Source: JBIOJM01 sp044450785
Lineage (GTDB): Bacteria; Planctomycetota; Planctomycetia; Isosphaerales; Isosphaeraceae
DNA length: 16,057 bases
Direction of reading: 5' to 3'
Assembly (NCBI GenBank): GCA_044450785.1
Contig: JBIOJM010000237.1
Span: 1-16,057 of the forward strand
Part shown: positions 1 through 6,582 of the stretch, piece after piece
Position numbering within the stretch: position 1 is the stretch's first letter
Layout: each line of letters opens with the position of its first letter
Made by a program: the position numbers and the translations under genes
The notes under the pieces: model-generated
Database searches by the model: none
Seen by the model: only the letters and a program-made list of their open reading frames with translations
Told to the model about the DNA's origin: nothing

Positions 1-559
1 CCAGCTTCTGTTTCACTTTGTTATTGTTTTTCGTTGGGCCGGAAAGACGCAATGGCTTTTAACCCTCGCATCTAAGGCGCCGCTGCGAGACAATCCGGGG
101 TGGGGCGGCCGACGCTGTCGCCCGCCACCTAAGGGTCAGGAGACCCGCGCCGAGCCATCAGCCAACCTGCACCCCGCAACCCGGAACCCGTTTTGGAAGG
201 GCCGGGGACAGAGCGCAGAGCGCGGCAGAAATCGGGAATCGGTCTTTCCTCCGCCCTTCCGCCGTGGTGCTCTTCCCATCGCTTGATCAATCCCTACATT
301 CAGTCAAATCCAGTCCGTTCATCCTGAAAAACCCTCCGTCGGGCTAAATCGATGCAACTGATCTTCTGCTTTTGTAGATCATATAAGTAGTAGACGAGGA
401 CGCCGATTGACTGTCAGCCCGAGTGAAACAGTGGTCCAGCACCCCCGCGGAGCTGCACGAGATGCTGACGACGACTCCTCCTGTCCCCCAACGAGCCAAC
501 AGTCACTCCCGACATTTCTTTGTCCTGGGGCGACGCCCCGGCCGGCGAGTCCGGCCCCG

Positions 560-571
560 TACACTAGTGTA
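560..571. promoter_or_regulatory. 12-bp perfect palindrome TACACTAGTGTA (operator-like)
   Basis: The 12 bases TACACTAGTGTA read identically on both strands and are followed directly by the further palindromes ATGCAT and GCATGC (571-578). Such a site suits binding of a dimeric repressor. It lies 24 bp ahead of a phased repeat array and about 550 bp ahead of the helicase-like gene. No regulator gene is adjacent, so the function is inferred from symmetry alone. Confidence 0.35.
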
Positions 572-594
572 TGCATGCTCGAAAGAGGCTCAAA

Positions 595-623
595 TTGTGC
601 CACTTTGTGCCAACGTGTGCCAC
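595..623 (+). repeat. Three TTGTGCCAC-type direct repeats at 10-bp spacing
   Basis: TTGTGCCAC (595-603), TTGTGCCAA (605-613) and GTGTGCCAC (615-623) recur at exactly 10 bp, close to one DNA helical turn. A protein binding them would sit on one face of the helix. The same 9-mer returns as an inverted pair at 724-750. Iterons of a replication initiator, arm-type integrase sites, or regulator boxes would all fit; the sequence does not decide between them. Confidence 0.5.
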
Positions 624-723
624 GCTCGCAACGCCCTCCAAGCTGCCCAACTGGATCCACATCTCATTTGGGCGCAGTGAGATCGGATAAGACTGGCGGA
701 TCTCCGAGGGACCAAAAAGCCAG

Positions 724-750
724 GTGGCACAACTCCCGCGTTTGTGCCAC
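724..750. repeat. Perfect 9-bp inverted repeat of the TTGTGCCAC box
   Basis: GTGGCACAA (724-732) and TTGTGCCAC (742-750) are perfect reverse complements separated by a 9-nt spacer. The right arm is identical to the first direct repeat at 595-603, so the same box occurs in both orientations within 160 bp. This supports a specific binding protein rather than chance. It could also form a hairpin if transcribed. Confidence 0.5.
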
Positions 751-1121
751 GACGATTTCGCACCGATGTTCACCTCCCATTGGGCCCGAAACACCATGGT
801 AGGCCCTTCATTGAACGACGGGGCAATCGACAATCCCCAGATGGACGACGGAGATATTTTCGTGCTAAAGAAAGCAGCGACAAAACCCGAAAAACCTATC
901 TAGTCGGCGGCGTTCTCGCGGGTTTAAACGTCAGTCTGCTTAAAAACGCAAGTATTCCCGCCAAACGCCGATCACGCTGAGTGCACTCTCGCATTACCGA
1001 CGCGTCCCCGACCTGTATCACGATCGTGACCAGCCTTTGCGTTCGCCCGTTCTAGCCGGTGGCATTGGCGACCACCGGCCCGGCACCGCGCGGCGCTAAC
1101 AATTGCAACGGAGCCCGAAAC

Positions 1122-2747
1122 ATGACGACCTCCGCATCACCAAATGAGGCGTCGATCGACGTTCGCCGCGCGAACGATGGACCGGTCAAGGCGCTGCTGC
1201 GCCTCACCGAGACGGCGCAGTTCTTGCGATCGACCGATGGCCGCGTTCACGCCCGGGTCTCGATTGGCGGCCGACCCGAGATCTTTGCACTCAGGTCCCC
1301 GGAATTCCGCGACTGGCTGATCGACGGCTATTCCCGCACTTGTGGCGAGACACCCTCCGACTGGTCCATCCGCCGCGTCCTCGCCCGGCTCGAGGCCAAC
1401 GCGCGGTTCCAGAGCGACACGTCGTCGGTCTTCATTCGCGTCGGCCACGACGGCGATGCCAATGCCAACGCCAACGGCAACGGCAACGGCTCGGTCTTTT
1501 ACCTCGACCTGGCCGATCCCAGCGGCCAGGCCGTCAAGATCGGCCCCGATGGCTGGTCGGTTGTCAATAACCCGCACGTCAACTTTCGTCGCCCCGACGG
1601 GCACCTGCCGCTCCCCACGCCCAGCCGCGAGGGCGCGATCGAGTTGCTCCGGCCGTACGTCAACGTCATCGACCGTGATTTCACCCTGCTGGTCGTCTGG
1701 ATGGCCGCAGCGCTCCGTCCCGTCGGCCCCTATCCCGTCCTGGCCCTCTACGGCGAGACAGGCTCGGCCAAGACCACCACGGCCAAGGTCGTTCGCCTCC
1801 TGATCGATCCCCAGGCCACACCCATGTTCGCCCAGCCCCAAAACACCCGCGACCTGATGGCCGCCGCCGTCAACGGTTGGCTGCTGGCCTGCGACAATAT
1901 CTCCGCGATACCCGATTGGCTGTCCGACGGCCTGTGCATGCTCTCAACCGCGGGAGCCTTCGCGGGCCACGCGCCGTTTACCGACGGCCAGCGGCGCGTC
2001 ATCCACGCTCAACGACCCGTCATCCTGACCGGGGTCGAGGAGTTCGTGCGGCGGGGTGACCTGGGCGACCGCTCCATCTTCCTCGACCTGCCGCCGATCG
2101 CTCCCAGCGACCGCCGCCTCGAGACCGAGTTTTGGGCGTCCTTCCACCAAGACTATCCGCGGATCCTGGGCGGCCTGCTCGACGCCGTCGTCGGTGGCTT
2201 GCGCGAGTTGCCGTCGCTCCGGCTCACGGAATTGCCCCGCATGGCCGACTTCGCCGCATTCGCCGAGGCAATCGGCCGAAGCCTGGGGTTGCCGCCCGAT
2301 ACGGTCCTCTCAAACTATAACGAGAACCGCCAGGAAGCGGCGATGGCACATCTCGAAGACTCGCCTCTGGCGGCCATCCTGCTCGAGAACGCCCTCGACC
2401 TGGACGGTTGGTTCGGGACCCCATCCAAGCTGCTCGACCTCCTCACCTCGCTCGCGGGCCGCGCGGCTGCTGCCTCGCCCCGCTGGCCGAAATCGCCGAC
2501 GTGGCTCGCCATCGAGCTGCGCCGCATCGCCCCCCAGCTCCGCTTACACGGCATACTCGTTCGTTCCGCCCGAGGAAATCGCGGTCGCATCCTGTCAATC
2601 CAACGAGATCATTCGGTTGACCGAAAAAATCACGACATGCGCAACTTCATGGCAGATGAGCAGTTGCGTCGTGAGCCCAATAATACCCCTGAAGAGTCAC
2701 GACATGCGCAAGTCCAAGTATGTCAAGAAGTTGGCGAAATGTTGTGA
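1122..2747 (+). CDS. P-loop ATPase/helicase-like protein of mobile-element type
   Basis: A 541-residue protein. A Walker A motif GETGSAKT is at residues 211-218, a Walker B-like strand ending in Asp at about 252-258 (GWLLACDN), and an arginine-finger-like GDLGDR at 312-317. This order resembles the helicase half of phage and plasmid primase-helicases, though no primase domain is seen. The N-terminal 180 residues are unrecognised and carry an Asn-Ala/Asn-Gly tract at 112-123. Residues 432-475 form a helical C-terminal module rich in Arg and Pro. The ATG at 1122 is preferred over a GTG at 1059 because GGAG lies 8 nt ahead of it. It stands alone, with no integrase or primase beside it. A fragment of a second copy lies at 15555-15674 on the other strand. 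The last 45 residues are low in similarity to anything I know and may be read-through. ATPase class is well supported; a role in element replication is inferred. Confidence 0.75.
   Translation: MTTSASPNEASIDVRRANDGPVKALLRLTETAQFLRSTDGRVHARVSIGGRPEIFALRSPEFRDWLIDGYSRTCGETPSDWSIRRVLARLEANARFQSDTSSVFIRVGHDGDANANANGNGNGSVFYLDLADPSGQAVKIGPDGWSVVNNPHVNFRRPDGHLPLPTPSREGAIELLRPYVNVIDRDFTLLVVWMAAALRPVGPYPVLALYGETGSAKTTTAKVVRLLIDPQATPMFAQPQNTRDLMAAAVNGWLLACDNISAIPDWLSDGLCMLSTAGAFAGHAPFTDGQRRVIHAQRPVILTGVEEFVRRGDLGDRSIFLDLPPIAPSDRRLETEFWASFHQDYPRILGGLLDAVVGGLRELPSLRLTELPRMADFAAFAEAIGRSLGLPPDTVLSNYNENRQEAAMAHLEDSPLAAILLENALDLDGWFGTPSKLLDLLTSLAGRAAAASPRWPKSPTWLAIELRRIAPQLRLHGILVRSARGNRGRILSIQRDHSVDRKNHDMRNFMADEQLRREPNNTPEESRHAQVQVCQEVGEML
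1455..1490 (+). repeat. In-frame Asn-Ala/Asn-Gly codon repeat
   Basis: Alternating Asn with Ala and then Gly codons encodes residues 112-123 of the helicase-like protein (DANANANGNGNG). The near-perfect 6-bp unit suggests replication slippage making a flexible linker between the N-terminal region and the rest of the protein. The reading frame is kept. Confidence 0.6.
2630..2711 (+). repeat. 15-bp direct repeat pair TCACGACATGCGCAA
   Basis: TCACGACATGCGCAA occurs at 2630-2644 and again at 2697-2711, 67 bp apart, inside the 3' end of the helicase-like ORF. The DNA between and after the copies is not similar, so this is not a simple tandem duplication. It may be a binding site pair or the scar of a short insertion or recombination event. 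Confidence 0.45.
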
Positions 2748-2933
2748 TTTTCGCCCCCTCCAACCGACTCATTGTGCGCTCGTCGCCCCGGCTGGGACAT
2801 CCACGCCTCATTACCAGCGTTCCCGGGGAACTCGCGGATGCCGGTCAGTTGCTCAAATCTTCAAAAAGTAAACAGCCCTGCCCCCTCATTGACGCACTGC
2901 CGCGACCACGCCCCCGCGCCCGCGTGATCCCAG

Positions 2934-2963
2934 TTGTCGTGCGAACCGCGCTCGGGCTAGAAT
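2934..2963 (+). promoter_or_regulatory. Probable sigma-70-type promoter of the gcv operon
   Basis: TTGTCG at 2934-2939 and TAGAAT at 2958-2963 are spaced by 18 bp and match the housekeeping -35 and -10 boxes at four and five of six positions. Transcription would begin near 2970, leaving a leader of about 54 nt before gcvT. That is too short to hold a glycine riboswitch, and none is visible upstream. Planctomycete promoters are poorly known, so this is a reasonable guess only. Confidence 0.4.
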
Positions 2964-3023
2964 TATGCGGAACCTTTCCGGCCGGCGGTACTCCGACTCA
3001 TCAGAGCAACCAGAGAGGCATTC

Positions 3024-4145
3024 GTGTCGACGAACGATTCGCTGAAGAAGACTCCACTGCACGATCGGCATCGAGAGCATGGCGGCAGGCTCGTCGAGTT
3101 CGGCGGCTGGTCGATGCCGGTCCAGTACACGACCATCGCCGAAGAACACCGGGCGGTGCGCGAGCGGGTGGGGCTTTTCGACATCAGCCACATGGGCCGG
3201 TTGACCTTCGACGGACCGGACGTGCTGGACTGGATCGAGCGGGTCACCACCAACCAGGCCGCCCGCCTGGCCGAACTTCAGATCCAGTACAGCCTGCTGG
3301 TCAACGAGCACGGGGGCGTCATCGACGACGTCCTCGTGTACCGCCAACCGTACGGCTTCTACGTCGTCTGTAACGCCTCGAACCGCGACCGCGTCCGCAG
3401 CCAGTTCGAGCTTCGCCGCGAGGCCGCCGGAGGGAACTTTCTCGATCGAACCATGGATACGGCGATGATCGCCGTGCAGGGCCCCCGGGCCCTCGAAACC
3501 GTCGCGCCGCTCTTCAACCAGCCACTCGGGCCCGTCCCCTACTATCACCTGACGATGGGCCGGCTGCTGGGCAGCTCCAATGCCGTCATCAGCCGGACCG
3601 GTTACACGGGCGAGGACGGATTCGAGCTGATCGTGGGAGCGCAAGCCGGCCCGGAAGTCTGGAATGCACTTCTCGAGTCGGGCCGGCCCCACGGGATCCA
3701 GCCGTGCGGTCTGGGCGCCCGGGATACGCTCCGCCTCGAGGCCGCCATGCCCCTTTACGGCCACGAGCTGACCGAGTCGATCGACCCTTACACAGCCGGA
3801 GTGGGCTGGGCCGTCAAGCTCGACAAGGGAAATTTCACCGGCCGCGAGGCCCTGAAGCAACGGAAGGCCAGCCGTTCTTCGACTCGCGTCGGTCTCGAGC
3901 TGGAAGGCAAGCGGATCGCCAGGCAAGGCTCCCGCGTCTTCGCCGGCGAGCGTGAGGCCGGCCAGGTCACTTCGGGGACCTTCTCGCCCACCTTGCAGGT
4001 CAGCCTGGCCATGGCGATCGTCGATCGATCCGTCGCCATGCCCGGCATGGCGCTCGCGGTCGACGTCCGCGGCCACCGTGAGGCCGCCCACGTCGTCCCC
4101 CTGCCGTTCTACAGCCGCACCCGCGTGGCGGCCTCGACCGGCTGA
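3024..4145 (+). CDS. gcvT: Glycine cleavage system T protein (aminomethyltransferase)
   Basis: GcvT takes the aminomethyl group from lipoyl-GcvH and transfers the one-carbon unit to tetrahydrofolate, giving 5,10-methylene-THF and ammonia. The 373 residues match the usual family length. Visible family motifs are GGWSMPVQY (27-35), DISHMGR (53-59), the GVIDD segment carrying the conserved Asp at 101, GYTGEDGFE (193-201), ARDTLRLEA (232-240) and GQVTSGTFSP near 313-322. The start is a GTG at 3024 with AGAGAGG 5 nt upstream. It is the first gene of the gcv operon, followed 68 bp later by gcvH. The protein looks complete and ordinary, and the identification is secure. Confidence 0.96.
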   Translation: MSTNDSLKKTPLHDRHREHGGRLVEFGGWSMPVQYTTIAEEHRAVRERVGLFDISHMGRLTFDGPDVLDWIERVTTNQAARLAELQIQYSLLVNEHGGVIDDVLVYRQPYGFYVVCNASNRDRVRSQFELRREAAGGNFLDRTMDTAMIAVQGPRALETVAPLFNQPLGPVPYYHLTMGRLLGSSNAVISRTGYTGEDGFELIVGAQAGPEVWNALLESGRPHGIQPCGLGARDTLRLEAAMPLYGHELTESIDPYTAGVGWAVKLDKGNFTGREALKQRKASRSSTRVGLELEGKRIARQGSRVFAGEREAGQVTSGTFSPTLQVSLAMAIVDRSVAMPGMALAVDVRGHREAAHVVPLPFYSRTRVAASTG

Positions 4146-4213
4146 AACTTCGATCGACCCCGCCGGGAATTCAAGTTCACCTGTGACGTCGTATTCAACG
4201 AGGACCTCGATTC

Positions 4214-4600
4214 ATGGATCTCAAAACGCTCCGCTACTCTCCCACCCACGAGTGGGTCCAGCTCCAGGGCAACGTTGCAACGGTGGGAATCACCCGGTTC
4301 GCCGTGGACCAATTGACCGACTTGATCATGATCGAGCTGCCCGTCGTGGGAACGCGGATCGTGCCCGGCCGGTCGTTCGGAGAGATTGAGAGCGTGAAGG
4401 CCGTCAGCGACCTGTATGCGCCGCTCGGCGGCGAAGTGATCGAGGTCAACGCGGCCGTCGCCGGCAACGTCCAGCTCCTCATGGAAGACCCCTACGACCA
4501 AGGCTGGCTGATCAAGGTCAAGGTCGATCAGCCCGTGGACTCTTCCGACCTGATGGATCTCGACTCCTACGAGTCGAAAGTGGCCGAGGAGGGCCACTGA
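4214..4600 (+). CDS. gcvH: Glycine cleavage system H protein (lipoyl carrier)
   Basis: GcvH carries the aminomethyl group on a lipoyl arm between the P, T and L proteins in the cytoplasm. The 128-residue length is normal. The N-terminal THEWV signature is at 11-15 and the lipoyl attachment site is Lys62 within GEIESVKAVSDLYAP. The C-terminal half holds the GWLIKV segment typical of H proteins. The ATG at 4214 follows CGAGGA by 9 nt. It sits 68 bp after gcvT and ends 3 bp before gcvPA, consistent with one transcript. Nothing is missing. Lipoylation would need enzymes encoded elsewhere. Confidence 0.96.
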   Translation: MDLKTLRYSPTHEWVQLQGNVATVGITRFAVDQLTDLIMIELPVVGTRIVPGRSFGEIESVKAVSDLYAPLGGEVIEVNAAVAGNVQLLMEDPYDQGWLIKVKVDQPVDSSDLMDLDSYESKVAEEGH

Positions 4601-4603
4601 AAA

Positions 4604-5962
4604 ATGGCGTACATCGCGAACACGCCCGACGACCTTCGCGTGATGTTAAGCGCGATCGGCATCGACTCGCTCGATCAGCTCTTCGAGATGATCCCGGAGC
4701 CGCTTCGGCTCAAGCATCCGCTCAAGGTCCCTCGCGCCTTGACCGAGCTGGAGCTCACCGAGCATCTCAGCCAGGCGCTTGCCCGAAACCAGGGGGCCGA
4801 TCAGAAGGTCTGCTTCCTGGGCGGCGGCTGCTATGACCACTTCATCCCGGCCGTCGTGGACAACCTGGCCGCGCGCGGCGAGTTTTACACGTCGTATACT
4901 CCCTACCAGGCGGAGGCGAGCCAGGGCACGCTCCAGGCGACGTTCGAGTATCAGACGCTGATGACTCAATTGACCGGGCTGGACGTGTCCAATGCCAGTC
5001 TCTACGACGGCGGATCGGCGGCCGCCGAAGCGATGCTGATGGCACTGGCGATCACGCGACGGTTCGGACAGGTCGTAGTGGCGGAGTCGGTTCATCCCGA
5101 AACCCGTCAAGTGCTCTCGACTTTTCTGGCCCACCTGGAGCCGAAGCTCGTCACCGTTCCGGCAGGGCCCGGCCAGGTCACGCCGGAGTCGATCGCCCAG
5201 GTGGTGACGGGCCAGACCGCCGCCGTCGTGGTCCAGTACCCCAACTTCTTCGGCCAGCTCGAGGACGTGCGGGCGATCGTCGAGGCAGCACACGCCCAGG
5301 GCGCACTGGCGATTGTGATCGTCGACCCGATCAGCCTGGGTTTGTTGAACCGGCCCGGCACGTACGGCGCGGACATCGTCGTCGCCGAGGGCCAGTCGCT
5401 GGGTAACCACCTGGCATACGGTGGGCCGTACCTGGGGATCATGGCCTGCCGCGAGGAATACGTCCGGAAGATGCCGGGGCGGATCGTCGGCGAGACGATC
5501 GACCGTAACGGCAAGCGCTGCTGGGTGCTGACGCTCCAGACCCGGGAGCAGCACATCCGGCGTGAGAAGGCGACCTCGAACATCTGCACCAACCAGGGCT
5601 TGCTCGCATTGAGGGCAAGCATCTATCTGGCCGTCATGGGGCCCTCGGGCTTGCGTCAGGCGGCCGAGCTCTCGACTCGCAAGGCCCACTATGCCGCCGA
5701 ACGCCTGGCCGCCGTTCCCGGCCTTTCCCTGGCGTTTCCCGGCCCGTTCTTCAAGGAGTTCGTGGTGCGGTGCAGGCAAGACCCGAAAACGGTCCTCGCC
5801 GAGGTCGGCCGGCTGGGCTATCACGGCGGCATCGACCTCGGCCGCTGGTATCCCAGCCTCGCCGGCTGCATCTTGATCGCCGTCACCGAGAAGCGCACCA
5901 AGGACGAGATCGACGGGCTGGCCGAGGCGTACAATAGAGCGCTGGGACAAGTTGGACCGTGA
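4604..5962 (+). CDS. gcvPA: Glycine dehydrogenase (decarboxylating) subunit 1
   Basis: Subunit 1 is the N-terminal half of the split P protein. With subunit 2 it forms the PLP enzyme that decarboxylates glycine and loads the aminomethyl group on lipoyl-GcvH. The 452-residue length is typical. Family motifs include FLGGGCYDHF (71-80), YTPYQAEASQGTLQ (98-111), YDGGSAAAEA (134-143) and SNICTNQ (325-331). The PLP-binding lysine belongs to subunit 2, as expected for the split form. The ATG at 4604 starts 3 bp after the gcvH stop and is served by GAGGAGGG at 4586-4593, inside the end of gcvH. In most split systems gcvPB follows directly; here an Uma2-family gene intervenes. Confidence 0.96.
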   Translation: MAYIANTPDDLRVMLSAIGIDSLDQLFEMIPEPLRLKHPLKVPRALTELELTEHLSQALARNQGADQKVCFLGGGCYDHFIPAVVDNLAARGEFYTSYTPYQAEASQGTLQATFEYQTLMTQLTGLDVSNASLYDGGSAAAEAMLMALAITRRFGQVVVAESVHPETRQVLSTFLAHLEPKLVTVPAGPGQVTPESIAQVVTGQTAAVVVQYPNFFGQLEDVRAIVEAAHAQGALAIVIVDPISLGLLNRPGTYGADIVVAEGQSLGNHLAYGGPYLGIMACREEYVRKMPGRIVGETIDRNGKRCWVLTLQTREQHIRREKATSNICTNQGLLALRASIYLAVMGPSGLRQAAELSTRKAHYAAERLAAVPGLSLAFPGPFFKEFVVRCRQDPKTVLAEVGRLGYHGGIDLGRWYPSLAGCILIAVTEKRTKDEIDGLAEAYNRALGQVGP

Positions 5963-5997
5963 ACGGAATTCCCACTCGATCGATCGGAGCTGAAACG

Positions 5998-6549
5998 ATG
6001 TCTGTAACCACTCGGCCGATTACAGCGGATGAGTTCCTACAATGGCCTGATGACGGGTTCCGGCACGAGCTCATTCGCGGAGAGGTGATCACGATGTCTT
6101 TACCGGGAGGACGTCATGGACAGATCGCAGGCGAAATCTACTGGTTGATCACCAATCGAGTAAAGGCTGCAAAACTGGGTCGAACCTACGCCGCCGAGAC
6201 GGGCTTTCTCATCGAGCGCGGCCCGGACACGGTCCGAGGCGCTGATATGGCCTTCGTCCGAAGCGAGCGGCTGTCCTTGATCAAAGACCCGGACAAGCAC
6301 GTGCCGTTCGCTCCCGACTTGGCCGTCGAAGTGATTTCACCGAACGACGAATCCGACGAAGTCGAGGAGAAGGTGCAAGCGTGGCGGACGGCCGGAACGC
6401 GGGCGGTCTGGACCGTCGACCCCAAGGCGCGCACCGTCACGATCCATCGACCAGGCGCCGAGCCCATCACTCTCACAGAGCACCAGAAGATCGAAGGTGG
6501 TGAGGTGCTGCCAGGGTTCGAATGCCGTGTGGGTGATTTTTTCGTTTAG
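5998..6549 (+). CDS. Uma2-family (DUF820) restriction-endonuclease-like protein
   Basis: A 183-residue protein of the Uma2 family, whose members have a PD-(D/E)xK nuclease fold and mostly unknown function. The core is APDLAVEVISP (105-115), giving Asp107 and Glu111, followed by Lys125 in EEKVQAW. The FRHELIRGEV segment (21-30) supplies the early conserved Glu. The WTVDP strand (138-142) and C-terminal LPGFE motif are also typical. The ATG at 5998 has GGAG 8 nt upstream. A GTG at 5959 overlapping the gcvPA stop would add 13 residues but has a poorer site. The gene lies between gcvPA and gcvPB, in the same direction and likely co-transcribed. Its first third uses more A/T-ending codons than its neighbours, which hints at later insertion. 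Family is secure; actual nuclease activity and target are unknown. Confidence 0.88.
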   Translation: MSVTTRPITADEFLQWPDDGFRHELIRGEVITMSLPGGRHGQIAGEIYWLITNRVKAAKLGRTYAAETGFLIERGPDTVRGADMAFVRSERLSLIKDPDKHVPFAPDLAVEVISPNDESDEVEEKVQAWRTAGTRAVWTVDPKARTVTIHRPGAEPITLTEHQKIEGGEVLPGFECRVGDFFV

Positions 6550-6561
6550 TTCAAGACCAAG

Positions 6562-6567
6562 TAATAT
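6562..6567 (+). promoter_or_regulatory. Possible -10 box ahead of gcvPB
   Basis: TAATAT lies in a short AT-rich gap after the Uma2 stop, 15 bp before the gcvPB start, with no convincing -35 partner. If used, it would give a nearly leaderless gcvPB transcript, which fits the lack of a Shine-Dalgarno sequence there. Support is weak. Confidence 0.2.
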
Positions 6568-6582
6568 ACTTCATTCGCTCAC

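Larger units (their letters stand above)
1..1121. other. Long non-coding or decayed stretch before the helicase-like gene
   Basis: No reading frame here looks like a real protein: the open frames are short, overlap each other on both strands and show no recognisable motif or good ribosome-binding site. Positions 1-550 show nothing clear beyond a 6-bp inverted repeat, TGATCT/AGATCA, at 359-364 and 376-381. Positions 560-750 hold the palindrome and repeat cluster listed separately. Positions 840-960 are more AT-rich than the surroundings and contain the palindrome GTTTAAAC at 922-929. No tRNA or rRNA was recognised. The stretch could be the regulatory or origin region of a decayed mobile element whose helicase-like gene follows; that is inference. 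Confidence 0.5.

Noticed and set aside
595..750. CRISPR array
   Set aside because: Repeats are only 9 bp, spacing is 10 bp or irregular, and there are no 25-40 bp repeats with unique spacers or cas genes.
407..980. Overlapping plus-strand frames in the left intergenic region
   Set aside because: Short, mutually overlapping, no good ribosome site, composition typical of random GC-rich frames, and they cross the palindrome and repeat cluster.
1137..1841. Minus-strand frame of 234 codons opposite the helicase-like gene
   Set aside because: No motif, and the opposite strand encodes a protein with a clear Walker A motif.
2748..3023. Glycine riboswitch ahead of gcvT
   Set aside because: I could not see the paired stems or conserved core of the glycine riboswitch, and the likely promoter leaves too little leader.
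2886..4091. Long open frame on the minus strand opposite gcvT (401 codons)
   Set aside because: It lies wholly opposite a certain gcvT, shows no domain, and is the usual antisense by-product of high-GC3 coding DNA.
4646..5950. Long minus-strand frame opposite gcvPA (434 codons)
   Set aside because: Same reason: mirror frame of a secure gene, with Arg/Gly/Leu-rich sequence and no family motif.
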